Shown one piece after another: positions 36,501 to 48,150 of a stretch of 64,000 nt of DNA (positions within the stretch are counted from its first letter, which is position 1; every line of letters begins with the position of its first letter). This DNA is from Oxytricha trifallax. Taxonomy: Eukaryota; Ciliophora; Spirotrichea; Sporadotrichida; Oxytrichidae. The stretch lies in the NCBI GenBank assembly GCA_000711775.1, contig ARYC01000292.1:62001-126000 (forward strand), read 5' to 3'. The translations under genes and the position numbers were made by a program. The notes beneath the pieces were generated by a model. That model was given only the letters and a program-made list of their open reading frames with translations, was not told where the DNA came from and ran no database searches.

Positions 36501-38742
36501 AAATTTTCTTATCGATTATTAAGACTATCCGATAAAGCTCTAACTTAATCTTTATTAAGGTTTTAATCTATCAAGATAAATTTCCCATCTTAGATGTTTG
36601 TTACAATTTATGGCATCGGCACTGCCATATTATTCTTACAATTTCTCATAAACTCCGTTTAAATGTCTTAAGTTCCATCTACTAAAATTATTTTCATTGA
36701 AACCATGATAAATTTACGAAATTTAGGTTCATTAAAAACTTTGAGTTTATTACTTAGATCTAATTCCCTCTTTATATCTACACCAGCCCATCTAAAAATT
36801 TAGAGTTGCCATAATTATTAACTGTATTATTCAAATATCTATTAAAAACAGTGCTCTTTTTCCTCCTTACTTTTTGCTCGCTACTTTTGATTTAATTTTT
36901 ACTTTAGTTTATTGTTTCAAGAGAGCTACAAGGAAACTACTCTCATCAATATATTAATTTTAGAAGTTTGCCATAATTTTAAACTTAAAGTCTTATTTTC
37001 TTTGGTCTTCTTATTATTTAAATCGGTAAAGCAGCTACTTTTAAGTTTAATTTGGGGAAATAGCCTGCTCATATTCACCTTCTAAATCTGGTTCTAACAT
37101 CCTCAAAAGACTACTTTGAGAGTTCTACTCATCATTATTTGATTTTAAATTTGATTTTCTATTAATTTTCAAAGATTCTACTACCTGACTTATACAAGGT
37201 TAATAATTAAGTTACTTTTTTGATTTTAGGATACTGTTTTGAATTGGAAAGAAATTTCTATATTTTCTGACTAATAAGACCAACTTTTATCTTGTAATTA
37301 ACTTTAAAAAGTTGGAATAAAGGAAAATTTGCTAATATTTCATGAGTTTCTATAATTTATTGGAGAGTTTTACACGAAATCTAATTCAAAGATAAAACAG
37401 CTTAAATTATTTACCTGTTAGAAAAGTTGCGCCTTAAACTTTGGCAGATTATTAAGGAGATTGCTGGGGAGAATTTTAGATATAGCTGCTTCTATTATTA
37501 AGTGATGGGCATCGAAATTGGGTCTAAAACATAAATTTAAACAAATTAATAAAGAATTAATTTATTACTTACCATTTTTTGATTTTAGACTTCAAATTGC
37601 ATATTGTTCATAAATTTCTAAACCTCTGCTTAGCTTACTCTCAACTTTTCTTTCTACTTTAAATCCTCCTTTTTATTTAATGTCATATTATCTTGTTCAA
37701 TTTTTGATTAATAACTTTTATGTTTTTATGTACTCTATTTCTAATCTATAGTTTTCAAAACTGCAGGGTGATTGCTGTTCTTGCTCTGAGTTTTCATATG
37801 GCTATAATATTTGCTTCTATATTAAAATTATTATAAATAATGGTTATTTTTACTGTATTTAATTTAATCTTTCAAGTTTAGAAGCATCAATTGCAGAATT
37901 CAGCTCAGTGTATACTCCATAAACCTTAAAATTATAAATAATTTAAAATTTTATCTTGTAATTATTGTAATTAATAATTTATGGACCAGCAATATTAGAC
38001 TATGTATTTATTCTGATTGAGTCTTAAGATCCAGTTTTTATAGCTATTTTTTATTAAAATTCTTTAAGTTGCTAAGATATTCATTCAAATCTCCAATGCT
38101 AGTTTCCACGTTAGTTCCTGAAAATTTTGCATTTCCTGCCAATTTAGATTAATTAAGTGTAGTTTTGTAAAATAATAAATATATTTTTATATTTTGAGAA
38201 TCATATAGATATATACATATATCATTTTCAAATTAATTGCAAAAAATAACATTTTTGTAAGGGGCTGGGGTGTTAATCATTAATCTAAGTCATAAAGTAT
38301 TTTGAAGGCTCTTTATTCTGCTATCGCACTTGAAGCACTCTTGAATCATATACTGATTTTTCATCGTCTATGAAAAAATGAAAAATACTTTTTTTATCTT
38401 ACTTTATGTCAGGTTTTTGGTGATAGTCGGACTCATCTCAAAATAAATTTAATAATATTTTTGGCTAATTTTAAATATCTTCTAAATATACTAATAAATT
38501 ATATAAATAATTAGTTCAACATAATGGTAATTATATTTATAGTTTGTTATTCTACTGTTAATATTGATATAATTATTATTCTTAATCTATTCTTATTGAT
38601 TGGTTTTATAAGCTTTGTATATTTCTTTAATACCAATTGATTTCGAGTTGCTATGACTAATAATATAATCACTTGAGTTATTATTGCTCTCCAATGATTA
38701 ATATTTTTATTATTGAGATGAAATATCCACACTTTTATTCAT
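33578..38742 (-). CDS. Leucine-rich-repeat protein gene in several segments
   Basis: Coding islands on the minus strand: 38742-38290 (MNKSVDISSQQQKYQS, Asn-rich, TGA at its end); about 38150-37600 (coiled-coil, KIEQDNMTLNKKEDLKQ); 36904-35828 with RNI-type leucine-rich repeats (LKHLKLSRCNLSDQSADYI, LVQLDISWNKFGTKGM, LTHLDLS); about 35700-35100; and about 35000-33578 with RYEFFEVLVRIAGQKS and FRDKNLWTNDVNLIF, ending EEDDDLPEISHRNI and TGA at 33578-33580. The last part resembles an EF-hand-like region seen in some ciliate proteins. AT-rich gaps between islands are probably IESs or introns. Whether all islands form one gene is inferred from strand and order. Confidence 0.55.
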
Positions 38743-39452
38743 TAAATTGACTTTGTTTTTTTTAGTTTTATTTGGCTATTTATAGAGTGCCTTGTGGGAA
38801 ATTATAGCTATATCTATTTTTAGAATTTAACTTCCAGTCTTTCTCAAATGAAAAGTCTTTTCATCTAAATCAGGCAAATATATATTTTTAAATTCATCTA
38901 GATTTTGAGATAAATTGTTATAAATACCTTAATGGGGGGAGGAGTAATCAGTTGGAGAAATATGAAGATTTCCGCCTGTTTTTCACCTGATTCTATAAAA
39001 AAGTATATAATATGATAATTTAAAGAGAAAAATTGCCAAAAAAAAGCCTTTTTAAAAGATCTTACCATGTCAATAGATTGATAGACTCCTCCTCTAGATT
39101 TATGTGTATTTTGGTTATTTTTTAGTACACTAAGATTTTAATTATTTGAGTCTCTTTTAATATTTGTTGTTAAAGTTGAATCCATGCTCATTTTTAAATA
39201 ATTTTGCAGTTATTTAATTGGTATTAAACATATTAAATTACATGACATACTATAATTCTATAATCAAACAATGCTTACGTTTTAAAAGTTAGCAGAATTC
39301 TTAAAATCAATAAATAAATAAAAAATATATTTTGGTGATTGAAAATATGTTTTAAATTTTAAATTAAATGAAAAAAATATGCTCTTATTATGTCCCCTAA
39401 AATATCTTTTTGTAAGCTGATGATAATATTTAGTCCAATTCTGAATAAATTA
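38743..39452. other. Intergenic AT-rich DNA
   Basis: Between the LRR gene start and the MORN gene end. Contains a short GGGGGGAGGAG tract near 38936. No gene is seen. Confidence 0.4.
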
Positions 39453-42400
39453 TCAATGTAATATAAGTCGTCTATAAGAAATCTTTTATAATTTAGTATA
39501 ATTTTCATAGTCCTCCTCACAACCAATTTTCTCTTTGGCCCTTATTCCAAAGACCCCTCTTGACCTGTCCATCTTTGCTATAGAACATGCCCCCCCATCT
39601 TAATTTCCATCTTTCCACTCTCCATCGTACTTTCTGCCATCTGACCAATTGAAGACTGTGATATAGTAATATTATATCGTACTAATTATAATCAATTTAA
39701 GACATCTTGGCCATGTTTCTTGTCATTCAAGTAGTCTCCTTCTTAGACTCTGCTGTCTTACCAGGTGAATCTACCCTTGCCATGCATCTTATTGGCAAGC
39801 CAGGTTCCCTCGTATTACCGTATCCCTGAATTAAGTTATTCTAGAATTCTCCCTCATAGTTTGATCCATCTGCTTATAAATTATTCTTTATTTAGCAATC
39901 TATTGAATATAACATAAGCATTTAAGGTTACAATTATAAATTGAAAATAAAAGAATGCTAAGCTCAACTTGCCCTCTTCATGCTTTTTGTATTGTCTCTG
40001 TAGCTACCTTCATAAACGGCGCAATCTGGAAAAACTTTCTTGCCTTGTCTGTGCTTCTGGTCTTAAACGTAGTGACCTTCGTAGACAGAACCATCAATAT
40101 TTTAATTTTAAGTAAATTAAAATAAATTAATTTTTATATCAAATGAAATATTGGTTTGATGACCGAAGCCATGTCTTAATCCATTTTAGAATTCACCCTC
40201 ATATAAACCATTTTTAAGGTTTTATATACAAATTCAAATTAAATCAATTCATTTTTAAATAAAATTTTTAATGTCTTAGATATGCCCCTTTTTGAAATAT
40301 GCCTTACCATATTGATTAATTTTTCCATCAACCCATCTACCATGGAAACAAGCCAATTTCTTCTCTGCAGTTGAAAATCTGAAGCTGCCTGGACCTTCAA
40401 ACGTAACTCCATCTGATTTAACATACCCTCTGTATAATAAATGACAGGTAAACATAAATTTAATTCACAATTTGTAAACAGATCCAACACCATTTGAATT
40501 CTCAAGATACACATTTTCCAAATTTTCACCAATAATCAGATTGTCCAATTCCTCCTCGACCTTAAAGTAGGCCTCTTCATGTGCAATCAGATAGTCTATT
40601 TTCTGTGATTTGTTCAAGTTTTTGTCCGCTTCTACTGCTTGTCTTGTTTTTACTTGCTAGAGGAAGCCAGAGACTAAGCCATTGCTGCCACCTTTAGTAG
40701 TACTTGCTGTGTCTGTAATATTTATAGAATGTAAAATTGTTAATTATTATCGTAAAATATCTTCCACATGTTAGTCTTTAATGTGAGCGGAATCAGTGGA
40801 AGCATTCAGTTAAATATTATTATTGCAATCGCCATTCTTGTTATAAGTATCATCCTATTTCTAAATAATAAAAAGAAAAATATTTTATTTGGTGTAGCTT
40901 GAAATAATCATAGGCTTATTTCCGTGTTTAACTGAGTTTTTAGCTGATTAATGGTCTCTATTGTCAACCAGAGGTTAGCTGGGAGCACCACATAAATTTC
41001 CCATATATTAAAGCAATTTTTTAAATAATTAATTAATATGATACATTCTTTCTTATTAATCACTAAATTAATCGAAAATTATCTAACTGATTTTTAAATA
41101 TAAAAATTACAGTATAAATGATAATTTTATAGAGAATCAATATTTTTTGAAACTATCGCTTATAAACTGGATCCTCAAGTAAACCCATAAGACCTGGGTC
41201 TTGATAAGTGACAACAGTCAGATTTAAATTTTATTACTATTGCTCCAGAATATTTTATTTCCTAAAATAATAATTTTTAAATTAATTAAGAGACTGTTAT
41301 TCATTGTATAATTTACAAATTTGATATAAAAAAGTTAATGTCTCTAAAGTTATATTGAAAATTAAAATTATCTAAAAGATAATTCTGAAATAGAAACTTT
41401 TTTAACAAGCTTAATTTGTGACATAATTATAATGTTTTTAAATAACTATTTATCAAAATTTTACTGAGAATATATCCAATATATTTATTCAAATTAACTT
41501 TAATATACTATTAAAATTAGCTACTGAATGCAGTATTCATCAAATACAATCCTATGAATTTAATTTTGTTCAAAATTTAATTTGAAAAATATATTATTAC
41601 CTATTTTTGCTTTCATAATACCTAAAATAAATTTGATTCTCTTCGTTATTTTAAAAGTTATAATTTTGTATATTAACAAATATTTTGTAATTTTCCACTC
41701 TTTACTCTATTTAACTCTCATCGTAGCCACCGATTGCTACAGCTTCTTTAGTTTCTTTCTATTCTTCCTCTTTATCAGTACTTGTCTCAAATTCCTGCTC
41801 AGTTTCGATACCTAACTTAGAAATGACCTTGAACTTGCCTATTTCTCTCCTTTATTGAATGTTCCTTCACACCTTGTGCCAACAATTAGTATTTCTATAC
41901 CTTTCCCATTTTGTTTGCCATCTAAGAATTCTCCAATATATACTGTTTTACTTCCATATATTAAATTTGTTTAGAATCAAAAATTAATTTAATTAAACTT
42001 CCACTTTAAGTCATCTTGCCAATTCCAATAAATTTTCCATTCTTGAATTCTCTCAGATACTTATAAAAAAATAAATATTCGTTTTAAATTATCTTAAATA
42101 CACACACTTGGCAGCGTTTCTGAAAACACCAACTCCTTAAGGTACAAATTACTTATAATAGCCATTGTATTTCCCACTATCTATAGCCAAATCCCTAGTA
42201 TATTCCAGACTATCATCCTTTATCTTCTAAGCCAATTCAATTTCTATCACTCTTAGCATGTGATAATCTGCAAATTTAAGTTTGAAACCTAATGGTATTT
42301 TATCTGAGGGAATTTCTTAAGTGAATAGTTTATTTTCTAGGGCTGGAGCTATGGGGTTTTGGGGGTCTCTACCTTTTGAATTGATGTGTCTATTTACACT

Positions 42401-43584
42401 TAATTCTCATATAAATATTTGCTACATATTAATTAATATATCCTGTTGTAACTCCTAATTAGAAGTATCTTAATTTTAGTCAGTTGATAAAATTTTATTA
42501 TTTTCACCATTATTCAACTAATTTTCTTGACTATCATCATTATAATTGTAGGAATACATTCGAGTATGAGAGATTATAATGAAATAATAAATCAAATAAG
42601 TGCCAGTTATTTTGGTCAATTTATATAATCTCTGGCTTATTCGATAGAGAAATCAAAATTAACTGGATTCTGGGCATATTATTGTTAGTTCTATTTTATC
42701 TTATTGAGTGAGTGTAATACCTTAACTTTATTTGGAGGATAATTTATGGAATTTAGAGTCGTTAAATTAATTTTGAAGTTATTTCTAACCAATAATAGTA
42801 AAGTCCAACTTATTATTAATTCTGTATTTGATAAAACCAATATAGCTTGAATTTATAAAAATTAACTGGCACTTACTAGATTTATTTCTTCAATATCTCA
42901 CATATTCTAATGTATTCCTACGATTATAAAATAAAAGTTGAAATTATTATTTTTTGCCTGATTATCTACTTCCTTGAAAGTGCGTTTCCCGCTAAACTGT
43001 TGATTTAGCTACAATCCTTGATTGGTATTTTTCTCATTACTGCTACTACCTCTAGTTTGTGATTGGTGTTCTACTTAATTGTTCAAATCATGCTACACCA
43101 CTACTCCGATATCTTCATGATGATAAAATATAAAAATTGCATTATTAAAGTAAAAATGTCTTGTAGGTTTTCCACACTTGACAGTGATTCGATAAGATTT
43201 ATTATTTTATTTACATCAGTAGTAGCATTATTAGCATTTTATTCATTGAAATTCTGAATTATATCATGTTGTGATAGCTATGGGTAATTATCAACTTGAT
43301 TCAAAGTGGGATCAGTTTAGTCCATTTTTAGATAGAAATAAGATATTATTATTTTAACTATATGATTGGATAGATATAGTCTAAGTATCATTGATTTATT
43401 CTGATAACAAATAGTGAATTTCGAATTTTACTTAACTTGATAGTAATTAAAATACCAGATTCAATTTTATTCATATAAATATATATTCTTTAAAATAAAT
43501 GGTATTTGAATAAACAGCAACATAAAATATTAAGTAATTAATTTGATAATTTTATAGGTATTTCTATTTTTCATTAATTCCATC
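39453..43584 (-). CDS. MORN-repeat protein gene, 3' part
   Basis: Coding islands read KMDQTDPTLNQVDNYPQ and an Asn/Gln-rich stretch (43325-42960), NRHINSKGRDPQNP to DSGKYNGYYKQF (42400-42105), YIGEFLDGKQNGKGI (about 41940-41860), YLIAHEEAYFKVEEE then SDGVTFEGPGSF and KAYFKKGHI (40680-40270), YEGEFQNGLRHGFG, DGSVYEGHYVQDQKHRQG, YEGTWLANKMHGKGRFTW, and DGRKYDGEWKDGNQDG, ending near 39453 (TGA). MORN repeats (Y-x-G-x-[WF]-x-x-G-x-x-x-G-x-G) bind lipids or scaffold membranes and cytoskeleton. Gaps are pointer-flanked IESs. Three or four indels and one TGA (near 42410) remain, so this may be a paralogue in decay or an imperfect assembly. Confidence 0.75.
39652..39703. other. IES with AAGAC pointer (MORN gene)
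   Basis: AAGAC at 39652-39656 and 39699-39703 flanks 42 bp. Removal joins HGQDV to FNWSDGRKYDGEW in frame (minus strand). Confidence 0.85.
40096..40152. other. IES with AATATT pointer (MORN gene)
   Basis: AATATT at 40096-40101 and 40147-40152 flanks 45 bp. Removal joins GFGHQTNI to DGSVYEGHY in frame. Confidence 0.85.
40210..40271. other. IES with ATTTTTAA pointer (MORN gene)
   Basis: ATTTTTAA at 40210-40217 and 40264-40271 flanks 46 bp. Removal joins KKGHIQDIKN to GLYEGEFQNG in frame. A third copy of the 8-mer lies inside the spacer at 40251-40258. Confidence 0.8.
41950..42003. other. IES with ACTTCCA pointer (MORN gene)
   Basis: ACTTCCA at 41950-41956 and 41997-42003 flanks 40 bp. Removal joins GIGKMTQSGS to KTVYIGEFLDG in frame. 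Confidence 0.88.
42541..42928. mobile_element. Fold-back element (MITE-like), copy 3, degraded
   Basis: About 390 bp. Tips are TATAATTGTAGGAATACATTCGA and the inverse ATGTATTCCTACGATTATA. The arms are more diverged than in the other copies, and the internal motif reads AAGTGCCAGTTA. It lies between two coding islands of the MORN gene, so it is inside, or is, an eliminated spacer. Confidence 0.8.
43131..43157. other. Very short IES with TAAAAAT pointer (MORN gene)
   Basis: TAAAAAT at 43131-43137 and 43151-43157 flanks only 13 bp. Removal joins VENLQDIFI to FYHHEDIGVVVQHD in frame. Confidence 0.8.
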
Positions 43585-43617
43585 TGACTCTTGGGGGGGG
43601 GGAAGTTTCCTGCACTG
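43585..43617 (+). repeat. Left TSD/pointer and TIR tip of the outer element
   Basis: TGACTCTT (43585-43592) then a run of ten G and AAGTTTCCTGCACTG. Confidence 0.85.
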
Positions 43618-43998
43618 TTTTTTATATATGTTAAATTTAACAAATTTTTACATAATTTAGCAAATTTAATATTTTTATGACCCATTAAATATTAAGAGCA
43701 TATTATTCATCATTGAAGTTGCTCAAAAAATTATTGTATAGTATAACATTATAAAGGCATGAAAAGAACAAGATAAATTTAATCAGAATTACACTAACAG
43801 ATGGAAATAATATTTGGAATCACTATAGTAAAGCAATCCCTCTTTTAGATTGTGATTAAAATTTATATTTGACATAATTTAATAATTTTAAATATTTAAA
43901 TATGAAAAGTATGGAAATCCCATTATGTATCACTAATGCAATACTTTTACTTAGGTTTCATAATAAAGAACCGACTGAATAATCTCAGATTTTTGAAT

Positions 43999-45363
43999 CT
44001 TATACGAATATTTCTAAAATTATTAAACTTTCTAAAATATAATTAGAGACATCTGTATTTATAAAATTAATGGTCAAGTTCATAGTAGTGCTTGTAGAAC
44101 GACTAGGAAACAATAATTGCCTGATAATTAATTATAATTTATAACTTCTTAACAATTCCTCTAAGATCAGTAGCATCTATCAATTTAAGCAAAGTCACTC
44201 TATATTAATAAATTATACCCTAATCATTTGTTAAGTCCAAATTAACTAAGAATGATATACAAAAAAGCTGGAATAAAGTTTAAAAATGTTAGGAAAAGAT
44301 ATCACATTACATTTCATAAATAACATAAAATAAATTAAGAAAGATTCAAGCAATTTAGTTTACTTCTTAATATTAAGGATTAAAAAAAGAAAATTATCTT
44401 TATTGATGAAATCGTCTTCAAACCTTATTCTTAGAAATTTAAGGCTTGGTCAAATAAATATCAAAATTGCGAACAGTAATCATTAGGAATTAAATAATAA
44501 ACTGTTTCTGCAATATTGTAAGAATACATTTGATTTGGAAAATGAATTTATAATTAATAAATTAAAATATTAAAATCGTGGCAGTTAACTTTCTGGAAAC
44601 CTAGACAATATGGTACTTGTTCGATAGAGAATTCAAAATCAGCTGGACTTTGATATTGGCGGTATCCCTCTATCGCATCTTAGGAGTGAGATAAATCGAT
44701 TTTAATTTTTGGTGATTTGTTTAGTTGTTTTTAATGCAGAAATTAAAGTCAAGTTATCTCGCTCCAGGAATGCGATAGTGGGGTACCGCCAATAGTAAAG
44801 TCCAGCTAATTTTGAATTCTCCATCGAACAAGTACCATATTGTCTAGGTTCCAGAAAGTTAACTGCCACGATTTTAATATTTTAATTTATTAATTATAAA
44901 TTCATTTTCCAAATCAAATGTATTCCTACAATAGTATGCATCAGCGAGGATTATGGACTAGAATATTATTGCACATAATTAAAATCAATAAAAAAACTGG
45001 ATTTCCAAGATTGCCTTGACGGCCTCTACAATTATTATTAAAATCAGGAAGTTCATTTATTTATGGATAATCTCAAATTGCATTAATCAAAAGAAGTGAA
45101 GAGATAAGTAGAAAATTATGATTGGAAAATAATTTTTAATGCTCCTTATTTTTCATAATATCATTGCATTGAAGAAGTTTTTTCTTTAATAAAAAGGAGG
45201 TACCGATACTTATTGTAAAAATTAAACTTCAAATTTACGAAAAAAAGACATTTTGACATTATTAATGACTCTATAGAGTGTGCAACAAAACAATAAATAT
45301 AATCAATTATAAAGAGATATTTTAAAATTCTAGATGAGTATGTTAAAGCTTGCAATTAAAAAT
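43999..45363 (+). pseudogene. DDE transposase of outer element, interrupted by fold-back element 4
   Basis: Open with the ciliate code from about 43999 (start codon not placed). N-terminal helix-turn-helix-like region, IIFIDEIVFKPYS (first D), LGIKQQTVSAI; then the fold-back element 44513-44935; then ISEDYGLEYYC, VHLFMDNLKLH (second D) and YHCIEEVFS (E), ending AWS... no further domain, with TGA at 45361-45363. There are 34 residues between D and E (DD34E). It is closely parallel to the inner element's enzyme and more distantly to the TBE 42K. It is convergent with the 22K-like gene, 53 bp apart. Confidence 0.85.
44513..44935. mobile_element. Fold-back element (MITE-like), copy 4
   Basis: About 423-bp near-perfect palindrome. 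Tips are ATATTGTAAGAATACATTTG and the inverse ending ATTCCTACAATAGTA, with GTGGCAGTTAACTTTCTGG at 44579 and its partner at 44860. TGCA lies on both sides (44509-44512 and 44937-44940). It interrupts the transposase gene, so it arrived after the outer element. It is closest to copy 1 in sequence. Confidence 0.9.
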
Positions 45364-45416
45364 GAAATTTAAAATTAATTTAAATTATAATAATTTATAA
45401 CTAAACTCATATATTA

Positions 45417-47150
45417 AATTTAAATTGTTTACTGGTCCCTGACACATTTTCTCTATTTTAATTTTGTTACTCTATCATAAAATTGTTGCCTTCATTTTTA
45501 TTATAATTAGTTTAAAGCTCAAAATTTTTCTCTTTTTAGTCATTTGCCTTCTAGACTTAGATTAAACTTTCAACAATGCAGTCCCTTTACCTTTTTACTC
45601 TGTAAAATTAATTAAAAATATACAAAAATTATTACTAGAAAAGAATGGTTCTTGCTAATATAGCTTAATAAATTTCATCCCTTATTGCAATTGCATCTTA
45701 ATTTTAATAATTAATTTAGCTTTGATTTCTCAACCTGTTTTATGCTTAAACAGTTTCTTAAATATATTTTGGGGCTAGAGTTCCAATTATTTTGAAAAAA
45801 ATCTCTTTCTGGAAGTTATGGAGAGTCTTGATATTAAGCGAGTATAATTAAAATGGGGAGACAGTTAAAATTAAATCAAAAAAGAGATCAAATAAAATTA
45901 TGTTCATATCAATATACATATGTTAAGATAAAACAGTCACTAATTTGAAATATGTTTGAGTAGATCCTTATTTAACTTTAATTAATTAATCAACTATCTA
46001 AAAATGGAATTTTTGTTTATTTCAACTTTTCTGATTTATTTCTATTTTAGCGCAGTGATCAAGTTGATGCTGTAGCTGATCTCTAAGTTTTTCATAAATT
46101 TTTCATAGATATCTTCAGGGTATCTTCAGGATATCTTCCTTGAAAAATAAAAAGTGTAACTGTGGAGAGTGTGGAGTTTAGCATCTCTAATAACAGTGGA
46201 AATAGCATCAATATCACCAATATTCTCAAAATCAAGCATTATTAGGAGTCTGAGATTTTTTCTAAAACATCTTGTTTTTCTTAAATTCATAGATGTGAGA
46301 CCTAATATTGAAGATGATGATGAAGATAATGTTGTTGAAAACGATGAAAAAATCAGTGATGTAAAATTTTGAAATTCTCTGGAATTTCAATCAGACTCCT
46401 AATAATGCTTGATTTTGAGAATATTGGTTATATTGATGCTATTTCCACTGTTATTAGAGATGCTAAACTCCACACTCTCCACACTCTCTAAACTTTTTAT
46501 TTTTCAAGGAAGATATCCTGAAGATACCCTGAAGATATCTATGAAAAATTTATGAAAAACTTAGAGATCAGCTACAACATCAACTTGATCACTGCGCTAA
46601 AATAGAAATAAATCAGAAAAGTTGAAATAAACAAAAATTCCATTTTTAGATAGTTGATTAATTAATTAAAGTTAAATAAGGATCTACTCAAACATATTTT
46701 AAATTAGTGACTGTTTTATCTTAACATATGTATATTGATATGAACATAATTTTATTTGATCTCTTTTTTGATTTAATTTTAACTGTCTCCCCATTTTAAT
46801 TATACTCGCTTAATAATAATTTAAGTGTCTCATTATATTATTGTCATTTTTAACCTAATCCAAGATATTTTAAATCTTAAGTTCTGGATTGTGAGGGACA
46901 TCTATATTAATTATATTTTTTGATTTAATTAAAAATTTTGACCCTTGCAAAAAATCTTTAATGAATCTCATCGTAGTATTTTTATACTATGGTAAGCAAT
47001 AACCTTCTAAAGAATTTTAAGAAATACCATAAACTTACAATGAAATTTTAAAAACGTGTACCAATCATATTTAGAGGTGAGTTTGCCATCAAACATTCTT
47101 GAGTCAATAGCTTAAATATTTTATTGTTAAACCTCTTCAACACCTTCCAT
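45417..47150 (-). pseudogene. 22K-like gene of outer element, split by a palindrome
   Basis: Starts MEGVEEVQQQNIQAID (ATG at 47148-47150). A GT-AG intron of about 32 nt ends just before GYCLPQYKN, the same place as intron 1 of the TBE 22K genes. Then MRFIKDFLQGSKFLIKSKN and ILDQVKNDNNIMRHLNYY, the 984-bp palindrome (45832-46815), then LPERDFFF, IIGTLAPKYIQE and a Gln/Asn/Lys-rich tail with a second probable intron, ending SGTSKQFKFNI and TGA at 45417-45419. Function unknown. Strong parallel to the inner element's 22K gene (RFIKDFLLGEKLLLKSG). Confidence 0.8.
45832..46815. repeat. 984-bp near-perfect palindrome (fold-back insertion)
   Basis: Arms 45832-46253 and 46391-46815 are inverted copies with only a small indel difference near 46150/46485; the loop is 137 bp. 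Each arm contains short tandem blocks around ATATCTTCAGGGTATCTTCA. The loop has an open stretch rich in Asp/Glu with no family. It sits cleanly inside the 22K-like gene: the flanks join MRHLNYY to QDSPQLPERDFF. It is not related by sequence to the MITE family. Confidence 0.92.
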
Positions 47151-47710
47151 TCCAAAAGCAATTTCGCTAAAATCTAAATAAAATTTTAATTATTTAATAA
47201 GTATAATAGAAAGTTCTTTTATAGTACTTTAATGACGAATTTGTGGATAAAAAATTATTACATAGTATAATTTAGAAGGCTAGATACCAAATCATGAATC
47301 TTAGAAAATTCTATTTAGAATTATTGAAATATCTAATAGTTCCAACCAGGGAATCCTTAATTTAATGGCTACTTTTAATATTATATATAAATTATATTAA
47401 TATTTATAACAGGATGAACAAGAAGTGAATCTTAAATTATAAATGTTATTAATCTTTTTAATTTAATTGAAAATTATAAAATACAACTTCTATTATAACA
47501 CAATTGTTTTTCTTATCTGTTTGTTGAATTTTTACATCCAAAAAATTTAAATATTGATTTTAAATTATAATAATTAATTGAGTCCGTTACCTACTTTTTA
47601 AAAGTAGGTAACGCATATAATAATTAAAATAATTAATTTTTTAATAAAATAATTATCAAACAATCACCAAGATTACTAACTTTTCTCTCATAATAATAAA
47701 CTTCATAATA
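47151..47710. other. Divergent spacer of outer element
   Basis: Between the starts of the 22K-like (-) and zinc-finger/kinase (+) genes, matching the divergent spacer of TBEs. It contains a perfect hairpin GTTACCTACTTTTTAAAAGTAGGTAAC at about 47587-47613. No gene. Confidence 0.5.
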
Positions 47711-48073
47711 ATGTTCAAAATTGAGAAAGTTTAAAGATCAACAAAACAGCAACAGATTATAAATAGCAAGAAAATTGTTAGCAACTCACTTGACAATATT
47801 GAGGATTTTAATGTTACAGATGAAAAATTCTTTAAATGGTGCTCCTTAAAAAATAGAGATCCAACTTTGACAACCAGACCTAAAAAATTAATTATTTGTG
47901 ATTTATGCCAAAAATGTCGCACTCCAGCTGAATTTAGAATTTGTCAATTCAGACACAAAAATAAAACCCCAAAATATTAAAAGTTTCCTAAAACTAATGG
48001 GTTATTTTGTTGCAAAATATAAAGCTGTCAATTTAAACCTTGTTCAACACGAGATCAGTATGTGAAGCATTCA
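47711..48073 (+). pseudogene. Zinc-finger N-terminal part of outer element 57K-like gene
   Basis: ATG at 47711 (MFKIEKVQRSTKQQQ). Two finger-like units follow: ICDLCQKCRT with a later H-K-N, and FCCKIQSCQF with DQYVKHS. The frame ends at the junction with the inner element (48074). The same strand carries a kinase-like part beyond that element (52054-53196), as in TBE 57K, so the two were one gene before insertion. Confidence 0.7.
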
Positions 48074-48150
48074 TGATATATAATTATTTTAACTTATTAT
48101 TTTAATTATTAATTATATACTAAAACTGCTAGTTCAATAATTTCCATAGC

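Noticed and set aside
42352..42372. GGGGTTTTGGGGG run as a TBE tip or telomere seed
   Set aside because: It is coding on the minus strand (RDPQNPIAPA) of the MORN gene, and no TIR or TBE gene adjoins it.
46254..46390. Acidic frame in the palindrome loop as a gene
   Set aside because: Short, low complexity, and its ends fall in the palindrome arms; no start context or homology.
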